Positions 1 through 8,206 of a stretch of DNA of 64,000 nt are shown piece by piece (the first letter of the stretch is position 1; every line of letters starts with the position of its first letter). This DNA comes from Paludibacter sp. (GTDB lineage: Bacteria; Bacteroidota; Bacteroidia; Bacteroidales; Paludibacteraceae), in NCBI GenBank assembly GCA_028710415.1, contig JAQTUE010000007.1, forward strand, positions 1-64,000. Direction: 5' to 3'. The translations under genes and the position numbers were made by a program. The notes beneath the pieces are model-generated. The model was given only the letters and a program-made list of their open reading frames with translations. It made no database searches and was not told where the DNA came from.

Positions 1-10
1 TCTTTTCCAT
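1..10 (-). CDS. Start of a minus-strand gene cut by the left edge
   Basis: Reading the minus strand, an ATG lies at positions 10-8 and is followed by codons for Met-Glu-Lys before the window ends. A purine-rich GGGAGG lies about 8 bases upstream (roughly 18-23), and a TAGTTTTG element matching the Bacteroidota -7 consensus lies at 67-74 on the same strand. Nothing can be said about the product. The Shine-Dalgarno-like sequence is the main reason for believing the start. Confidence 0.35.
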
Positions 11-299
11 AGTTTTACCTCCCTGATTTAAAATTTCTCACTCCTCACCTTTCCGGTATCCGGTTACAAAACTACTTAATTTTTATTCTAATTCATATAG
101 TTTCCACCATTTTTTTATGTTGAAAATTAAACTTCCGGAATTTTCTTTACAGGCATGATAACAAGCGTTCCATCATAACACAATTCGAATGAAAAATGCT
201 CATATTAATTCATGTATGAAGTGAATATTTTATTACACCCTTTTTTGAACAGCATCTCAAACAGTGCACTATCCTGAATGAATTTGGTCACTACATAAA

Positions 300-377
300 G
301 GGGATTGGCTGGGGGTTGGCTGGGGGTTTCGAGGGCCCTGACCCTCGGAACCCCCAATCAACCCCCAGGCAATCCCC
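300..377. repeat. Long GC-rich hairpin (36-bp arms)
   Basis: Arms 300-335 and 342-377 are reverse complements with about four mismatches and a six-base loop. Each arm has blocks of four or five G (or C) separated by TTGGCT-like spacers. Further CTCGCAACCCC units follow to about 399. An open frame of 69 codons crosses this structure but is low-complexity and not credible as a gene. A similar hairpin occurs at 49176-49242. Confidence 0.8.
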
Positions 378-679
378 TCGCAACCCCCTCGCAACCCCGA
401 ATAAAAACAAAACGAAATTATCCGGTTTTTTAACTATAAAATGGAAAAGAGTTGGATCTTTTGTTATTATTGCAGCCCGCTTGTTCCTTCCACGCAGGTC
501 GGTAAGAAGTAAAATCCGGAATTAAATGCTTTTCACCGTGGTTTCCCATCACACTTTCCATTGTTTCTTACCGACCACCAATCCATCCTGTCTTTTGGAC
601 ATATTGATGTGTGAAAGATATAACTATTTCCAAAAATTCTGCAACAATGATCAGGTTAAAAGGATTTAATTTTGTCCTA

Positions 680-714
680 AGTAACAAGAGCTGTTTTTAA
701 TAACTATTGTTACT
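680..714. promoter_or_regulatory. Inverted repeat upstream of the stress-protein gene
   Basis: AGTAACAA (680-687) and TTGTTACT (707-714) form a perfect 8-bp inverted repeat with a 19-base spacer, 57 bases before the ATG of the universal stress protein. It could be an operator or part of a leader hairpin. I recognise no known regulator site in it. Confidence 0.35.
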
Positions 715-770
715 GTCCTGCATTTGGAAAAACACCCTGAAATTAATAACAATTTAAATAATCTAAGATC

Positions 771-1229
771 ATGAAAACAGACAAAACGAAGAAAGTATTG
801 ATTGCATTGGACTATGATGCAACCTCTAAAAAAGTGGCAGAAGAAGGTTATTCATTGGTACAGTCCATGAATGCAGAAACCATATTATTGCACGTAATAT
901 CCGAATTGCCGGTGTATTATTCCGATTCGAATTATAATCATGAATTTAAGGTGGATATGCTGGAAGATCTGAATAAAACGTCTCAGGCATTTTTGGATAA
1001 AGCGAAAAAACATTTGGGGGATGAAAATATTCAGACAGTTGTGATAGAAGGAGAAATTGCAGACACGATATTAAAAACAGCTAAAAAAATGGATGTAGAT
1101 ATCATTGTAATGGGTTCGCACAGCAGGAAGTGGTTGGAAACCATACTTTTGGGAAGCCAGGCTGAAGATATATTAACTAACTCACCGATACCGGTACTAA
1201 TTGTTCCGGTTAAGAAAAAAGAAGATTAA
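771..1229 (+). CDS. Universal stress protein, UspA family
   Basis: A 152-residue single-domain UspA-type protein, the usual length for the family. The N-terminus (KKVLIALDYDATS) gives the first beta strand and the Asp used by nucleotide-binding members. The C-terminus carries MGSHSRKWLETILLGS followed by SPIPVLIVP, the region that binds ATP phosphates. The usual G-2X-G-9X-GS spacing is kept, but the second Gly is Ser here, so ATP binding is uncertain. It is cytosolic, and its family role is survival under growth arrest, oxygen or energy stress. A 61-codon membrane-protein gene begins 26 bases downstream and is probably co-transcribed. Confidence 0.9.
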   Translation: MKTDKTKKVLIALDYDATSKKVAEEGYSLVQSMNAETILLHVISELPVYYSDSNYNHEFKVDMLEDLNKTSQAFLDKAKKHLGDENIQTVVIEGEIADTILKTAKKMDVDIIVMGSHSRKWLETILLGSQAEDILTNSPIPVLIVPVKKKED

Positions 1230-1255
1230 AATAAATTCTAAAAAAGATAGAACAA

Positions 1256-1441
1256 ATGAAAGAGAATGGAACGGTTCAAAACAGTACTATCGGGGAAGAT
1301 AATATCAAGGCCCAACACGAACGTAAGTTTCACTGGAAAGTGATTCATCACAGTTGGATATTTTGGGTATTCTCATTTTTGATGTTAATTGGCATACTCT
1401 ATTTTATAATGACTTTTGGCTTTGCATTGATACCTTATTAA
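1256..1441 (+). CDS. Small single-pass membrane protein
   Basis: A 61-residue protein with a polar N-terminal half (about residues 1-34, charged and His-containing) and one hydrophobic segment (about 36-58, starting SWIFWVFSFLMLIG) ending close to the C-terminus. I recognise no named family. It follows the universal stress gene by 26 bases on the same strand, so the two are probably one transcript. A stress-linked membrane role is only inferred from that. Confidence 0.6.
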   Translation: MKENGTVQNSTIGEDNIKAQHERKFHWKVIHHSWIFWVFSFLMLIGILYFIMTFGFALIPY

Positions 1442-1804
1442 TCATCAAACAATGCAAAGTTCGATAGGATTTTTTTAAAAAGGTTCAAATAAAAATGTAT
1501 AGGCATTCCGGTTACGAAACTCCCTACTACAGCAAGACCCTTAGTTCCTCTGAATAAGATTGCAGTTGCAAATGGACAGGAGATATTGCATTAAATACTT
1601 GCGTGATTAAACCTTTTGCTACCTTTGAGGTCAAAAACATGTTAGTTTTATTCTATCCGGTATATTGAGCTGGACAACATGAAATGAATCATATGCATGT
1701 TTGCCATCACGGAAGAAGAATGGAAATAAAATCTACCCTATTACGAAAAGTGAATAATCTTGTCTATTAACAACTTAACAAAGACGTTTCCGTCTATCTT
1801 CTGC
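1442..1804. other. Intergenic spacer, no gene seen
   Basis: A 363-base AT-rich spacer between the small membrane protein and the GH28 gene. No RNA gene, strong terminator or convincing promoter is visible. A TTG at 1760 is in frame with the GH28 gene, but the ATG at 1805 is preferred because it gives a proper signal peptide. Confidence 0.5.
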
Positions 1805-3187
1805 ATGAAAAACAAATTCATCATTGCACTTCTATTGATTACCGTGTTGCCTGTACCGGGCTTTTCGGCTAATGCGAACAAGAAAACGGTATCGGGCATA
1901 TCCCTTAAAACAAATACCGGAACTACACCCGCTACTCAACCGAAAGAAGAAAAAGGCATTAAAAATAACCTAAAGCGATATGACATCCTGGCTTTCGGGG
2001 CGATAAGCGATGGGAAGACCCTGAATAGCAAGGCAATTCAGGCAGCCATCGACAAATGTGCACAGAGCGGAGGCGGTACTGTGGTGATACCCAAAGGTGA
2101 ATTCCTGAGCGGTGCACTTTTTCTGAAACCCGGCGTAAACCTGGAATTGCAGGAAGGTGCTATGCTGAAAGGCTCGACCGACATTAAGGATTATCCAAAG
2201 GCAACTACCAGGATCGAAGGGCACTTTGAACCCTGGCCGGCAGCCTTGCTGAACGGGGATAAGGTGGATCATCTGCATATCACCGGACCGGGTATCCTTG
2301 ATGGCAATGGCCAGCCCTTTTGGCAAGAGTTCTACCGTCGGCGCAATTTAGACCATAAGACCACCAATTTGAATGTGGAACGTCCAAGGCTTACATTTAT
2401 CCAAAACTCCAAAAACGTACAAATAAGCGGAATTACCTTTAAGAACTCAGGCTTCTGGAACCTGCATGTATACCGTTGCCAGCAGGTAGTGGTGGACAAC
2501 TGCCGTTTCCTGGCACCGTATGAACTGGAAGGACCTGCCCCCAGCACGGATGGCATCGATGTGGACAGCTCACAGGACATTACCATCACCAATAGTTATT
2601 TTGCTGTAGGAGATGATGACATTGCTCTCAAAGGCTCGAAAGGTCCCTTTGCCATGGATGACAAGGACAGCCCTGCGGTAGAACGTATTCACATCAGCAA
2701 CTGCACGTTCAAGGCTGGCGGAGGAATTGTAACTGCCGGCAGTGAAGCAACCATTGTGCGGGATGTGGACATACAACATTGCACCACTACCAAACCTACT
2801 GTACTGCGCCTGAAACTGCGACCGGACACACCCCAGCAATATGAGAACATTCGCTTAAACGATATCACCGTAGAAGGTTCCGGGGCAATATTCAACATAT
2901 CCCCCTGGAAGCAGTACTTTGATTTGAAAGGACAGCAGCCTCCAAAGTCGCAGGTGCGTTTTATCACTATCTCAAACGTGAAAGGATGGTGCGGTTCATT
3001 TGGGAAAATCATTGGCAACCCGGATACTGATTTTGGTGAAATTATCCTGAAGAATGTTGACGTAAAGATGAAAGATACGAAGTTTGAACCGGGTGATATC
3101 AAGGGCCTGAAGTTTGAAAACGTAGTTGTGAACGGAGAAGCCATGTCAGTACCATCACCAACCGTTACGCCTGCACTGGTGCCTTAA
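1805..3187 (+). CDS. GH28 family glycoside hydrolase (polygalacturonase-like), secreted
   Basis: About 460 residues from ATG 1805, which gives the signal peptide MKNKFIIALLLITVLPVPGF; the frame is open back to a TTG at 1760, but that start would bury the signal peptide. A right-handed beta-helix follows, beginning with the pectate-lyase-3 type entry (YDILAFGAISDGKTLNSKAI). GH28 landmarks are TDGIDVDSS, GDDDIALK and LRLKLRP, matching the NTD, DD and RIK motifs. The usual GHG motif reads AGGGIVTAGSE, without the His. The family hydrolyses alpha-galacturonide or rhamnogalacturonan links in pectin. The exact substrate cannot be told, and the missing His suggests it is not a plain polygalacturonase. 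It probably acts in the periplasm or outside the cell. It has no SusCD partner nearby. Confidence 0.85.
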   Translation: MKNKFIIALLLITVLPVPGFSANANKKTVSGISLKTNTGTTPATQPKEEKGIKNNLKRYDILAFGAISDGKTLNSKAIQAAIDKCAQSGGGTVVIPKGEFLSGALFLKPGVNLELQEGAMLKGSTDIKDYPKATTRIEGHFEPWPAALLNGDKVDHLHITGPGILDGNGQPFWQEFYRRRNLDHKTTNLNVERPRLTFIQNSKNVQISGITFKNSGFWNLHVYRCQQVVVDNCRFLAPYELEGPAPSTDGIDVDSSQDITITNSYFAVGDDDIALKGSKGPFAMDDKDSPAVERIHISNCTFKAGGGIVTAGSEATIVRDVDIQHCTTTKPTVLRLKLRPDTPQQYENIRLNDITVEGSGAIFNISPWKQYFDLKGQQPPKSQVRFITISNVKGWCGSFGKIIGNPDTDFGEIILKNVDVKMKDTKFEPGDIKGLKFENVVVNGEAMSVPSPTVTPALVP

Positions 3188-3227
3188 AAGGAAGAACAAT
3201 AACAGGCATTTGCACTTTGCCATTTAC

Positions 3228-3265
3228 AAAGCGGCTGTACAGGAACAATCCGGTTCAGCCGCTTT
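3228..3265 (+). terminator. Possible terminator after the GH28 gene
   Basis: A perfect 10-bp stem (AAAGCGGCTG at 3228-3237 and CAGCCGCTTT at 3256-3265) lies 40 bases after the GH28 stop. The T tract after it is short and mixed, so termination strength is uncertain. Confidence 0.5.
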
Positions 3266-3314
3266 AAATAAAACCAAATTCTATTATCCGAACCTGGATA
3301 AACCAGAAATAAGA

Positions 3315-3347
3315 TTTGAACGCGGATTTACGCTAATCAGGCGGATA
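3315..3347 (+). repeat. Partial copy of dispersed repeat family R2
   Basis: The TTGAACGCGGATTTACG and AGGCGGATAA blocks resemble the longer R2 copies at 15612-15728 and 62839-62939. The 62-codon open frame running over this segment (3210-3398) has no credible protein features. The rest of the spacer to 3696 shows no gene. Confidence 0.45.
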
Positions 3348-3696
3348 AAAAAAAATACTACGTATTTTGATTTTAAGACCTTACATAGACCCTTCTGAAT
3401 AAAATAGTTAGAAGTAAAATCTGCAATATCGTGCCAAAACAGACACGAATTTGAGAATTAAGATACTAAAATATCTGGCATGTCTTTTGATAAGGATATG
3501 GTAGTTACATTCTTTTAATAAATTCAATGCAATTGATAAAATACAGGAAGGTTCATCATCAACAGATTAAGAAGAAGAGCGATACTATTGAAATCGGGAT
3601 TAAACCATTTTAATATTAATTTGTTTAAAGAATGTACCGGCAATGAATTGTGAAATATGAATTATTTACCCCTATCATCAATAAAAACCAACAGAC

Positions 3697-4842
3697 ATGA
3701 AACGATTAAAAAAAACCGCGCTATTTGTTTCTACCTTGCTTCTCGTAACTTTGTTCAGCGCGTGCGATATGTACAGTTACGTGACGCCTTCCACCACCCA
3801 GGTGAGGTATGATAATCCGGCATGGGCACCGCCTTATGTTCCCGGCGTGCGGTATTACTATCTGCCGGATATAGAAACGTATTATGACCTTTCTACCCAG
3901 CAATTCGTCTACCTGAACAACGGGCAATGGTATTATTCACAGTACCTGCCATCCATCTATGCCGGATTTGACCTGGATAACTGTTATACCGTGGCCATCG
4001 ACATCAATACCTACCAGCCCTGGATGCATCAACAGTATTATGTATCGCACTATCCGAGGTATTACTACCGCGACTACTACGACCACAGCAACATCCCTTA
4101 CGTACGGGGGTACAATGAAAACAGCCGCAGCGCTATCTTCTGGAAAGAAAACGAACGCAACCGTGCCCGCAAATGGGACAATGAGAACCTGAAAAGCAAT
4201 CGTCAGTTTAAATATTCGGAATCCGACCGAAGGGAACAAAACAACAATTCGTACAACAATAATTCCAATAAATCATGGAATAATAACAGTGACAACCGCC
4301 AAAAACCTGATAACCGGAATAATAACGGGCAACAGAACAAATGGGACAATAAGGGGAATAACCAACAACCAAACAGTTGGGACAACAAGAACACCCAAAA
4401 ACCGGATAATACCTATAACAACCCGCAACAACCAAACCGTGGCGATAATAACAACACGTATCAGAAACCGGATAACGGGGCTAATAACCCTCAGAAACCA
4501 AATAATTGGGATAATAAAAATACCCAGCAACCAAACCGTGGAGATAATAAAACAACACCTCCTGCGAATGCGGGAAACGGAAATAATAACCGTCCAGACA
4601 ACGACCGAAATGCAAACGTAACGCCACCTCGTAACACAGGGACTGAAAACGCAACCCGTCAACCTGATGTACAGACGCAAGAAAACAGGAATCAACGGAC
4701 AAACTATTATGGCAGGTCTATCGGGCAGCCGGTAAAGGTGGAAAAACAAATGCGGGCTCCTACCCCTGCACCGGCTTCCAGAGCTACCGAGACCAGAAAC
4801 AACAGGGAATCGAACGATCAAAACGATACTGGCAGGAAGTAA
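3697..4842 (+). CDS. Asn/Gln-rich surface lipoprotein, unknown function
   Basis: A 381-residue predicted lipoprotein: signal sequence with lipobox LFSAC (Cys23). Residues about 25-130 form a Tyr/Pro-rich domain (YYYLPDIETYYD, YLNNGQWYYS) resembling small Bacteroidota envelope proteins that I cannot name precisely. From about residue 165 to 290 it is a low-complexity tract with repeated KPDN, WDNK, QQPNRGDN units dominated by Asn, Gln, Asp and Lys. The tail is Arg/Thr/Pro-rich. The Asn tract leaves other frames open on both strands, which are not genes. It is followed by two hairpins, the second a good terminator. The role may be structural or adhesive; that is inference from composition only. 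Confidence 0.75.
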   Translation: MKRLKKTALFVSTLLLVTLFSACDMYSYVTPSTTQVRYDNPAWAPPYVPGVRYYYLPDIETYYDLSTQQFVYLNNGQWYYSQYLPSIYAGFDLDNCYTVAIDINTYQPWMHQQYYVSHYPRYYYRDYYDHSNIPYVRGYNENSRSAIFWKENERNRARKWDNENLKSNRQFKYSESDRREQNNNSYNNNSNKSWNNNSDNRQKPDNRNNNGQQNKWDNKGNNQQPNSWDNKNTQKPDNTYNNPQQPNRGDNNNTYQKPDNGANNPQKPNNWDNKNTQQPNRGDNKTTPPANAGNGNNNRPDNDRNANVTPPRNTGTENATRQPDVQTQENRNQRTNYYGRSIGQPVKVEKQMRAPTPAPASRATETRNNRESNDQNDTGRK

Positions 4843-4970
4843 GAATTGAAATGCGAATTGTTTAGTAACAAATAACATTTAGAAAAGAATAATCCTAGTA
4901 AAATATCACTCTTACTCCCTGGAATTTATCCCGATTTTTATCGGGAGGGGTTGGGGTTTCTTTAATTAAC

Positions 4971-5015
4971 AATACCGGAAGTTGGGAAATAAGACCCGGC
5001 TTCCGGTATTTTTTT
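4971..5015 (+). terminator. Intrinsic terminator of the Asn-rich lipoprotein gene
   Basis: The stem AATACCGGAAG (4971-4981) pairs perfectly with CTTCCGGTATT (5000-5010), followed by a T run to 5015. A smaller hairpin (CCCGAT, TTTT, ATCGGG) lies at about 4930-4945. Confidence 0.85.
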
Positions 5016-5053
5016 GATTTATATTAATGGATTGTTTTGTTTATTGAAGTTTT

Positions 5054-5253
5054 AAATAAGGGAATTAGGGTAAGGTTTTGTTTTCTGTTTTCTACTGAAG
5101 GAGGAGGAAAAAATAAGGGTACTTATTTAATCAGCAAAATTTCTGAGAGAGATATGATATTTCAATGCACTAAATTTAAAAAACCTTATTTTTGATTTTC
5201 ACCCTAAGTAGAAAAAGTACACACTCCTTGATCCAACCCTTATTCCCTAATTT
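5054..5253. repeat. Long palindromic element R1, copy 1
   Basis: About 200 bp bounded by AAATAAGGGAATTAGGG on the left and CCCTTATTCCCTAATTT on the right, which are near-perfect inverted ends. Internal inverted pairs include TTTCTACT with AGTAGAAA. No open frame is present. A related element lies at 62644-62798 with the same ends and the shared core AAAACCTTATTTTTG. It looks like a MITE- or BIME-like dispersed element. Confidence 0.75.
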
Positions 5254-5367
5254 TAGAAATCCCTAAAATCCTTATCCCTGGTCGTTGGTCGTTGGTATGC
5301 CTTTGCAAACAGATGTCAGACAGTGGATTTTAGGAGTCAGGGTTAAAAATGGCTGGCTGGAAAGGAT

Positions 5368-5400
5368 AGTGAGGGCTTCACTCCGAGTGAAGCCCTCACT
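5368..5400 (-). terminator. Perfect inverted repeat after the TPR/HTH regulator gene
   Basis: AGTGAGGGCTTCACTC (5368-5383) and its exact reverse complement (5385-5400) are separated by a single base, just 3 bases beyond the stop of the minus-strand regulator gene. It is likely to act as a terminator hairpin or to stabilise the 3' end. On the minus strand only a short T-rich stretch follows, about 20 bases later. Confidence 0.6.
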
Positions 5401-5403
5401 GGT

Positions 5404-7053
5404 TCAAGGAGTCAGGTAGACGCTTAACCAGTCTTCCAGGTCAACATCAAGCGGTATGCCCAGGCGGTCCTTAATGATGTTACGGCGGTGGTACATGGCA
5501 TTTTTCTTCATATCCAGCAGGTTGCAGCAATCGGAGATATCCAGCCCGAGGCTGAGCAGGGTGATCACGATCATATCAGGCCGGGTGAGCTGGGGGTGTG
5601 TGACAGGCAAGGCGGATAGTTTGCCATCATAAATATGATCTACCTCCTGGATATAGTACTGCCAGTCGGGTTCGGAAAGGATGGCCTGGGTGGAGAGTTC
5701 CTTAATGAAATCATCGAGTTTTTCGTGTTTCATCAATCCCATCGTCAGGCGGTTTAATTGCAGGGTGTTCGCTATACGGCTTTGAAGTTTAGAGAGCAGC
5801 AGGTCACGTTTCTGATCATTCTCCGCCTGCTTGGCTTTCAGGGCAAACTCCATGCGCTGGGTTTCAATGCGGTGTTCTGCCTGCTTTTTCCTGTACCGGG
5901 AAGAAACTATCAGGAACAAGACCAGTAAAACCAATACCGCAATGACCAGTACACCTATCACGATCACCTTGTACTGGTTGTTGATTTTCAAGGCGGCATT
6001 CTCCTCTTCTTTCTTGGTCAGGTCATACTGTTTATCAATCCTGAATAGTTGTTCCCGGATACTCTTTTGAAAACCAGATACCCGGTTCGTATAGGCTTTC
6101 TGCAGGTAATCAAATGCTTTTGAATGGTTTCCTTCATTCTTTGCAACATATGCACCGGTCAGTAATTTTAAAGTTTTAGTATTATCATCCAACGTGTCAG
6201 CCAGTGAGATATTCAGGTAGTATTTTGCCGAATCAAGGTTGTTTAAATTTGAATAAATGTACGACAGGTAAGCCGCATAATACGGTCGTTTAGAAGGGAA
6301 ATAATTATAACCTTTCAGTATGTATTCTTTAGAGCGGGGAAAATCTTTATTGTAAAGCAATTCACCTTGCCGGGATAAAATACTGTAATAACTTGCAGAA
6401 TCATGTGTTTCCCGGGATAATTTAAGTGATGTATCGAGATAATGCATGACACTGTCAAAGGGATAATCCAGTTGATTGTACATATCTGAAATTGCCCGGT
6501 AAGCATAAACCTGATAATTAGTATTCCCTGACTTTTTAAAATAGATAAATGATCTTTTATAATGGAAGAGTGACTGGCTAAACAATTCGTCATTGGTATA
6601 GATAGTCCCGATTTTAAAATCAACCAATCCTTTCAGATTATTTTCAGTTGTATTCTTCAATAGTTCTTCCGATTGCTTATATGCCTCCATTGCTTTTTTA
6701 TTATCACCCTGTAATTGTGAAATGCATCCCAACAGATACCAGGCAGTTCCACTGTAAGTGCTTAAATTGCCCTTACTGTAGTAATTAACCGCATTTCGAA
6801 TAATGCTATCCGATTTAATGTCCTTATAAAGTTTATACTGTGCTTGGGTATATTGAAGGCACCAGGCGGCATAATCGGCATTTGATAGATTTTCAGGATG
6901 CGGTATGGAGGACAACAACTTATATGCACTATCCGGGTAAACATTAATGATAGCTTCTGCATGTAGTATGGCTTTGTTTTTTGAATCGTGGGACTGGCAC
7001 GAAAACAGGCAAAGACAGGATATGACAGCGAAATAAAATTGTAGATCCTTCAT
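5404..7053 (-). CDS. Membrane-anchored TPR / helix-turn-helix regulator
   Basis: A 549-residue protein of a type common in Bacteroidota. A signal sequence ends in LFSC (Cys19, possible lipidation). A long TPR-like helical region (about 30-345) follows, then one transmembrane helix (about 360-385, VIVIGVLVIAVLVLLVLFLI), a basic coiled coil, and a C-terminal helix-turn-helix (about 485-545, with DISDCCNLLDMKKNAMYHRR). The TPRs would be periplasmic and the DNA-binding part cytosolic, so an extracytoplasmic signal could reach DNA directly. It faces away from the surface-protein island and no target is evident. It could regulate the receptor or T9SS genes nearby, but that is inference. Confidence 0.8.
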   Translation of the reverse strand: MKDLQFYFAVISCLCLFSCQSHDSKNKAILHAEAIINVYPDSAYKLLSSIPHPENLSNADYAAWCLQYTQAQYKLYKDIKSDSIIRNAVNYYSKGNLSTYSGTAWYLLGCISQLQGDNKKAMEAYKQSEELLKNTTENNLKGLVDFKIGTIYTNDELFSQSLFHYKRSFIYFKKSGNTNYQVYAYRAISDMYNQLDYPFDSVMHYLDTSLKLSRETHDSASYYSILSRQGELLYNKDFPRSKEYILKGYNYFPSKRPYYAAYLSYIYSNLNNLDSAKYYLNISLADTLDDNTKTLKLLTGAYVAKNEGNHSKAFDYLQKAYTNRVSGFQKSIREQLFRIDKQYDLTKKEEENAALKINNQYKVIVIGVLVIAVLVLLVLFLIVSSRYRKKQAEHRIETQRMEFALKAKQAENDQKRDLLLSKLQSRIANTLQLNRLTMGLMKHEKLDDFIKELSTQAILSEPDWQYYIQEVDHIYDGKLSALPVTHPQLTRPDMIVITLLSLGLDISDCCNLLDMKKNAMYHRRNIIKDRLGIPLDVDLEDWLSVYLTP

Positions 7054-7801
7054 TATTTTGAGTTCGTTTCAGGATAAAATAAAACAGTTCATCACCCCAG
7101 AGTTTATCATCTCATTCTTTTAATTCAGATATTACAGTTTACTTCCCGAATTTCTGCTTTAACAAAAGTTGGTTAGTTAAAATAGCCAGTTTTAGAGTGC
7201 ATAAATCAAGCCGTACAGACATTTCATAAAGAGGTTATCTTTAAACATTGTCATACAGTACATTATAATTTTTTAATTTACCCCGCGTACAACATTTATT
7301 TTTGGAATTATGTGTTGGCAGTAATAACTTTGAATGCAAAAATAGTCAATTAATAGTACGTACAAAAACATACTGAATGATAAACGAAAATTACAATTTT
7401 AGAAACACCAGGGACAATAGAATTTTGAGCGGTGAGTTTCATTTGGAATAAGCAAGAAATAGAAAAAAGTGTAAGCGGTGCAGTCGATAGTGGTGTAGTG
7501 AACCAGCAGAAATTTGTCTTTTATTAGCCTAAACCGTTATTCAAAACCAAGACAAATAATTCCCGTAATTTTATATTGACTGTGCCGCTTTTCTTAAACC
7601 TAACGAGAAAAACAATAGACTTACAAGTTGGTTGAAAATCTAATTCTTACTGTTATTTCGGAATGCCATTGACTGTAAATAAAAATGATGGTGATTGTTG
7701 CCTGTACTGTTTTCATTACTTATTGAATCTAAATATTTGTAGTCTGACCTATATAACTATTAAAATAAATTAACTACATTTACAGCGTTAAAAACACTTT
7801 T
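7054..7801. other. Long AT-rich spacer with a spaced inverted repeat
   Basis: No credible gene is seen here. A TATTTTTG element on the plus strand at 7297-7304 matches the -7 consensus but has no clear -33 box or target. AAGCGGTGCAGTC (7473-7485) and GACTGTGCCGCTT (7578-7590) form an 11 of 13 inverted repeat about 90 bases apart, possibly the ends of a small element. Confidence 0.4.
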
Positions 7802-8032
7802 AAAATCGATATCAGGAATAGAGTACCTGACCATCCGGATAGTGCTGTGAAAGCTGAGTTTGTAAACCGCGAAGAAGATTACAGGTACAGTTCGGATATC
7901 GATTGGACTGGAGGGAAAGGATTACTGGAACTACTTTGGTTTGAATTAAAAGATTATCGGATTACAAATCCTTATAATACATATAGTTGTGATACAGATC
8001 CCAACGTCAGGCATGATCATTTGTACGTTTAA
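7802..8032 (+). pseudogene. Remnant of a Y1 (REP-associated) tyrosine transposase, C-terminal part
   Basis: Translation from about 7811 gives RNRVPDHPDSAVKAEFVNRE followed by DYRYSSDIDWTGGKGLLEL. This matches the conserved C-terminal end of REP-associated/IS200-like Y1 transposases (NPVKAGFVNRxEDYxYSS...GGKGLL). The N-terminal two thirds, with the HUH motif and catalytic Tyr, is missing, so it cannot be functional. After GLLEL the frame probably runs into non-coding sequence until 8032. The repeat copy at 8001-8058 overlaps its end, suggesting a link between this transposase and the dispersed element R3. Confidence 0.7.
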
Positions 8033-8058
8033 TTAAGTCTGAATATCCGGAGAGACGG
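8001..8058 (+). repeat. Island element R3, copy a
   Basis: The segment contains GGCATGATCATTTGTACG, TTTAATTAAG and ATATCCGGAGAGACGGG. These blocks recur in the same order in five other spacers between 15.7 and 22.1 kb. This copy ends 149 bases before the Ycf48/PKD gene at 8207. Confidence 0.7.
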
Positions 8059-8206
8059 GGTTATTTTTAATACATTTGATGAGCATATCCGGGAAGACAG
8101 GTAATAAAAACGTAGCAATATTAACGCTAAATTACATAAATATTATAACATCATTTTCAACATATAGTCAATAGGCAATTGTGTTGAGGATAAAAAAAAT
8201 GAAAAA

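Noticed and set aside
316..525. 69-codon open frame
   Set aside because: It runs through the GC-rich hairpin at 300-377; low-complexity Pro/Arg/Asn composition and no protein features.
2689..3144. 151-codon antisense frame within the GH28 gene
   Set aside because: Fully inside a well-supported gene with family motifs; no independent evidence.
3210..3398. 62-codon open frame after the GH28 gene
   Set aside because: It overlaps a terminator-like stem and a dispersed repeat fragment; no start context or domain.
4273..4878. 201-codon antisense frame over the Asn-rich gene
   Set aside because: Open only because AAC/AAT/CAA codons read without stops on the other strand; composition (Ile/Val/Arg-rich) is an artefact.
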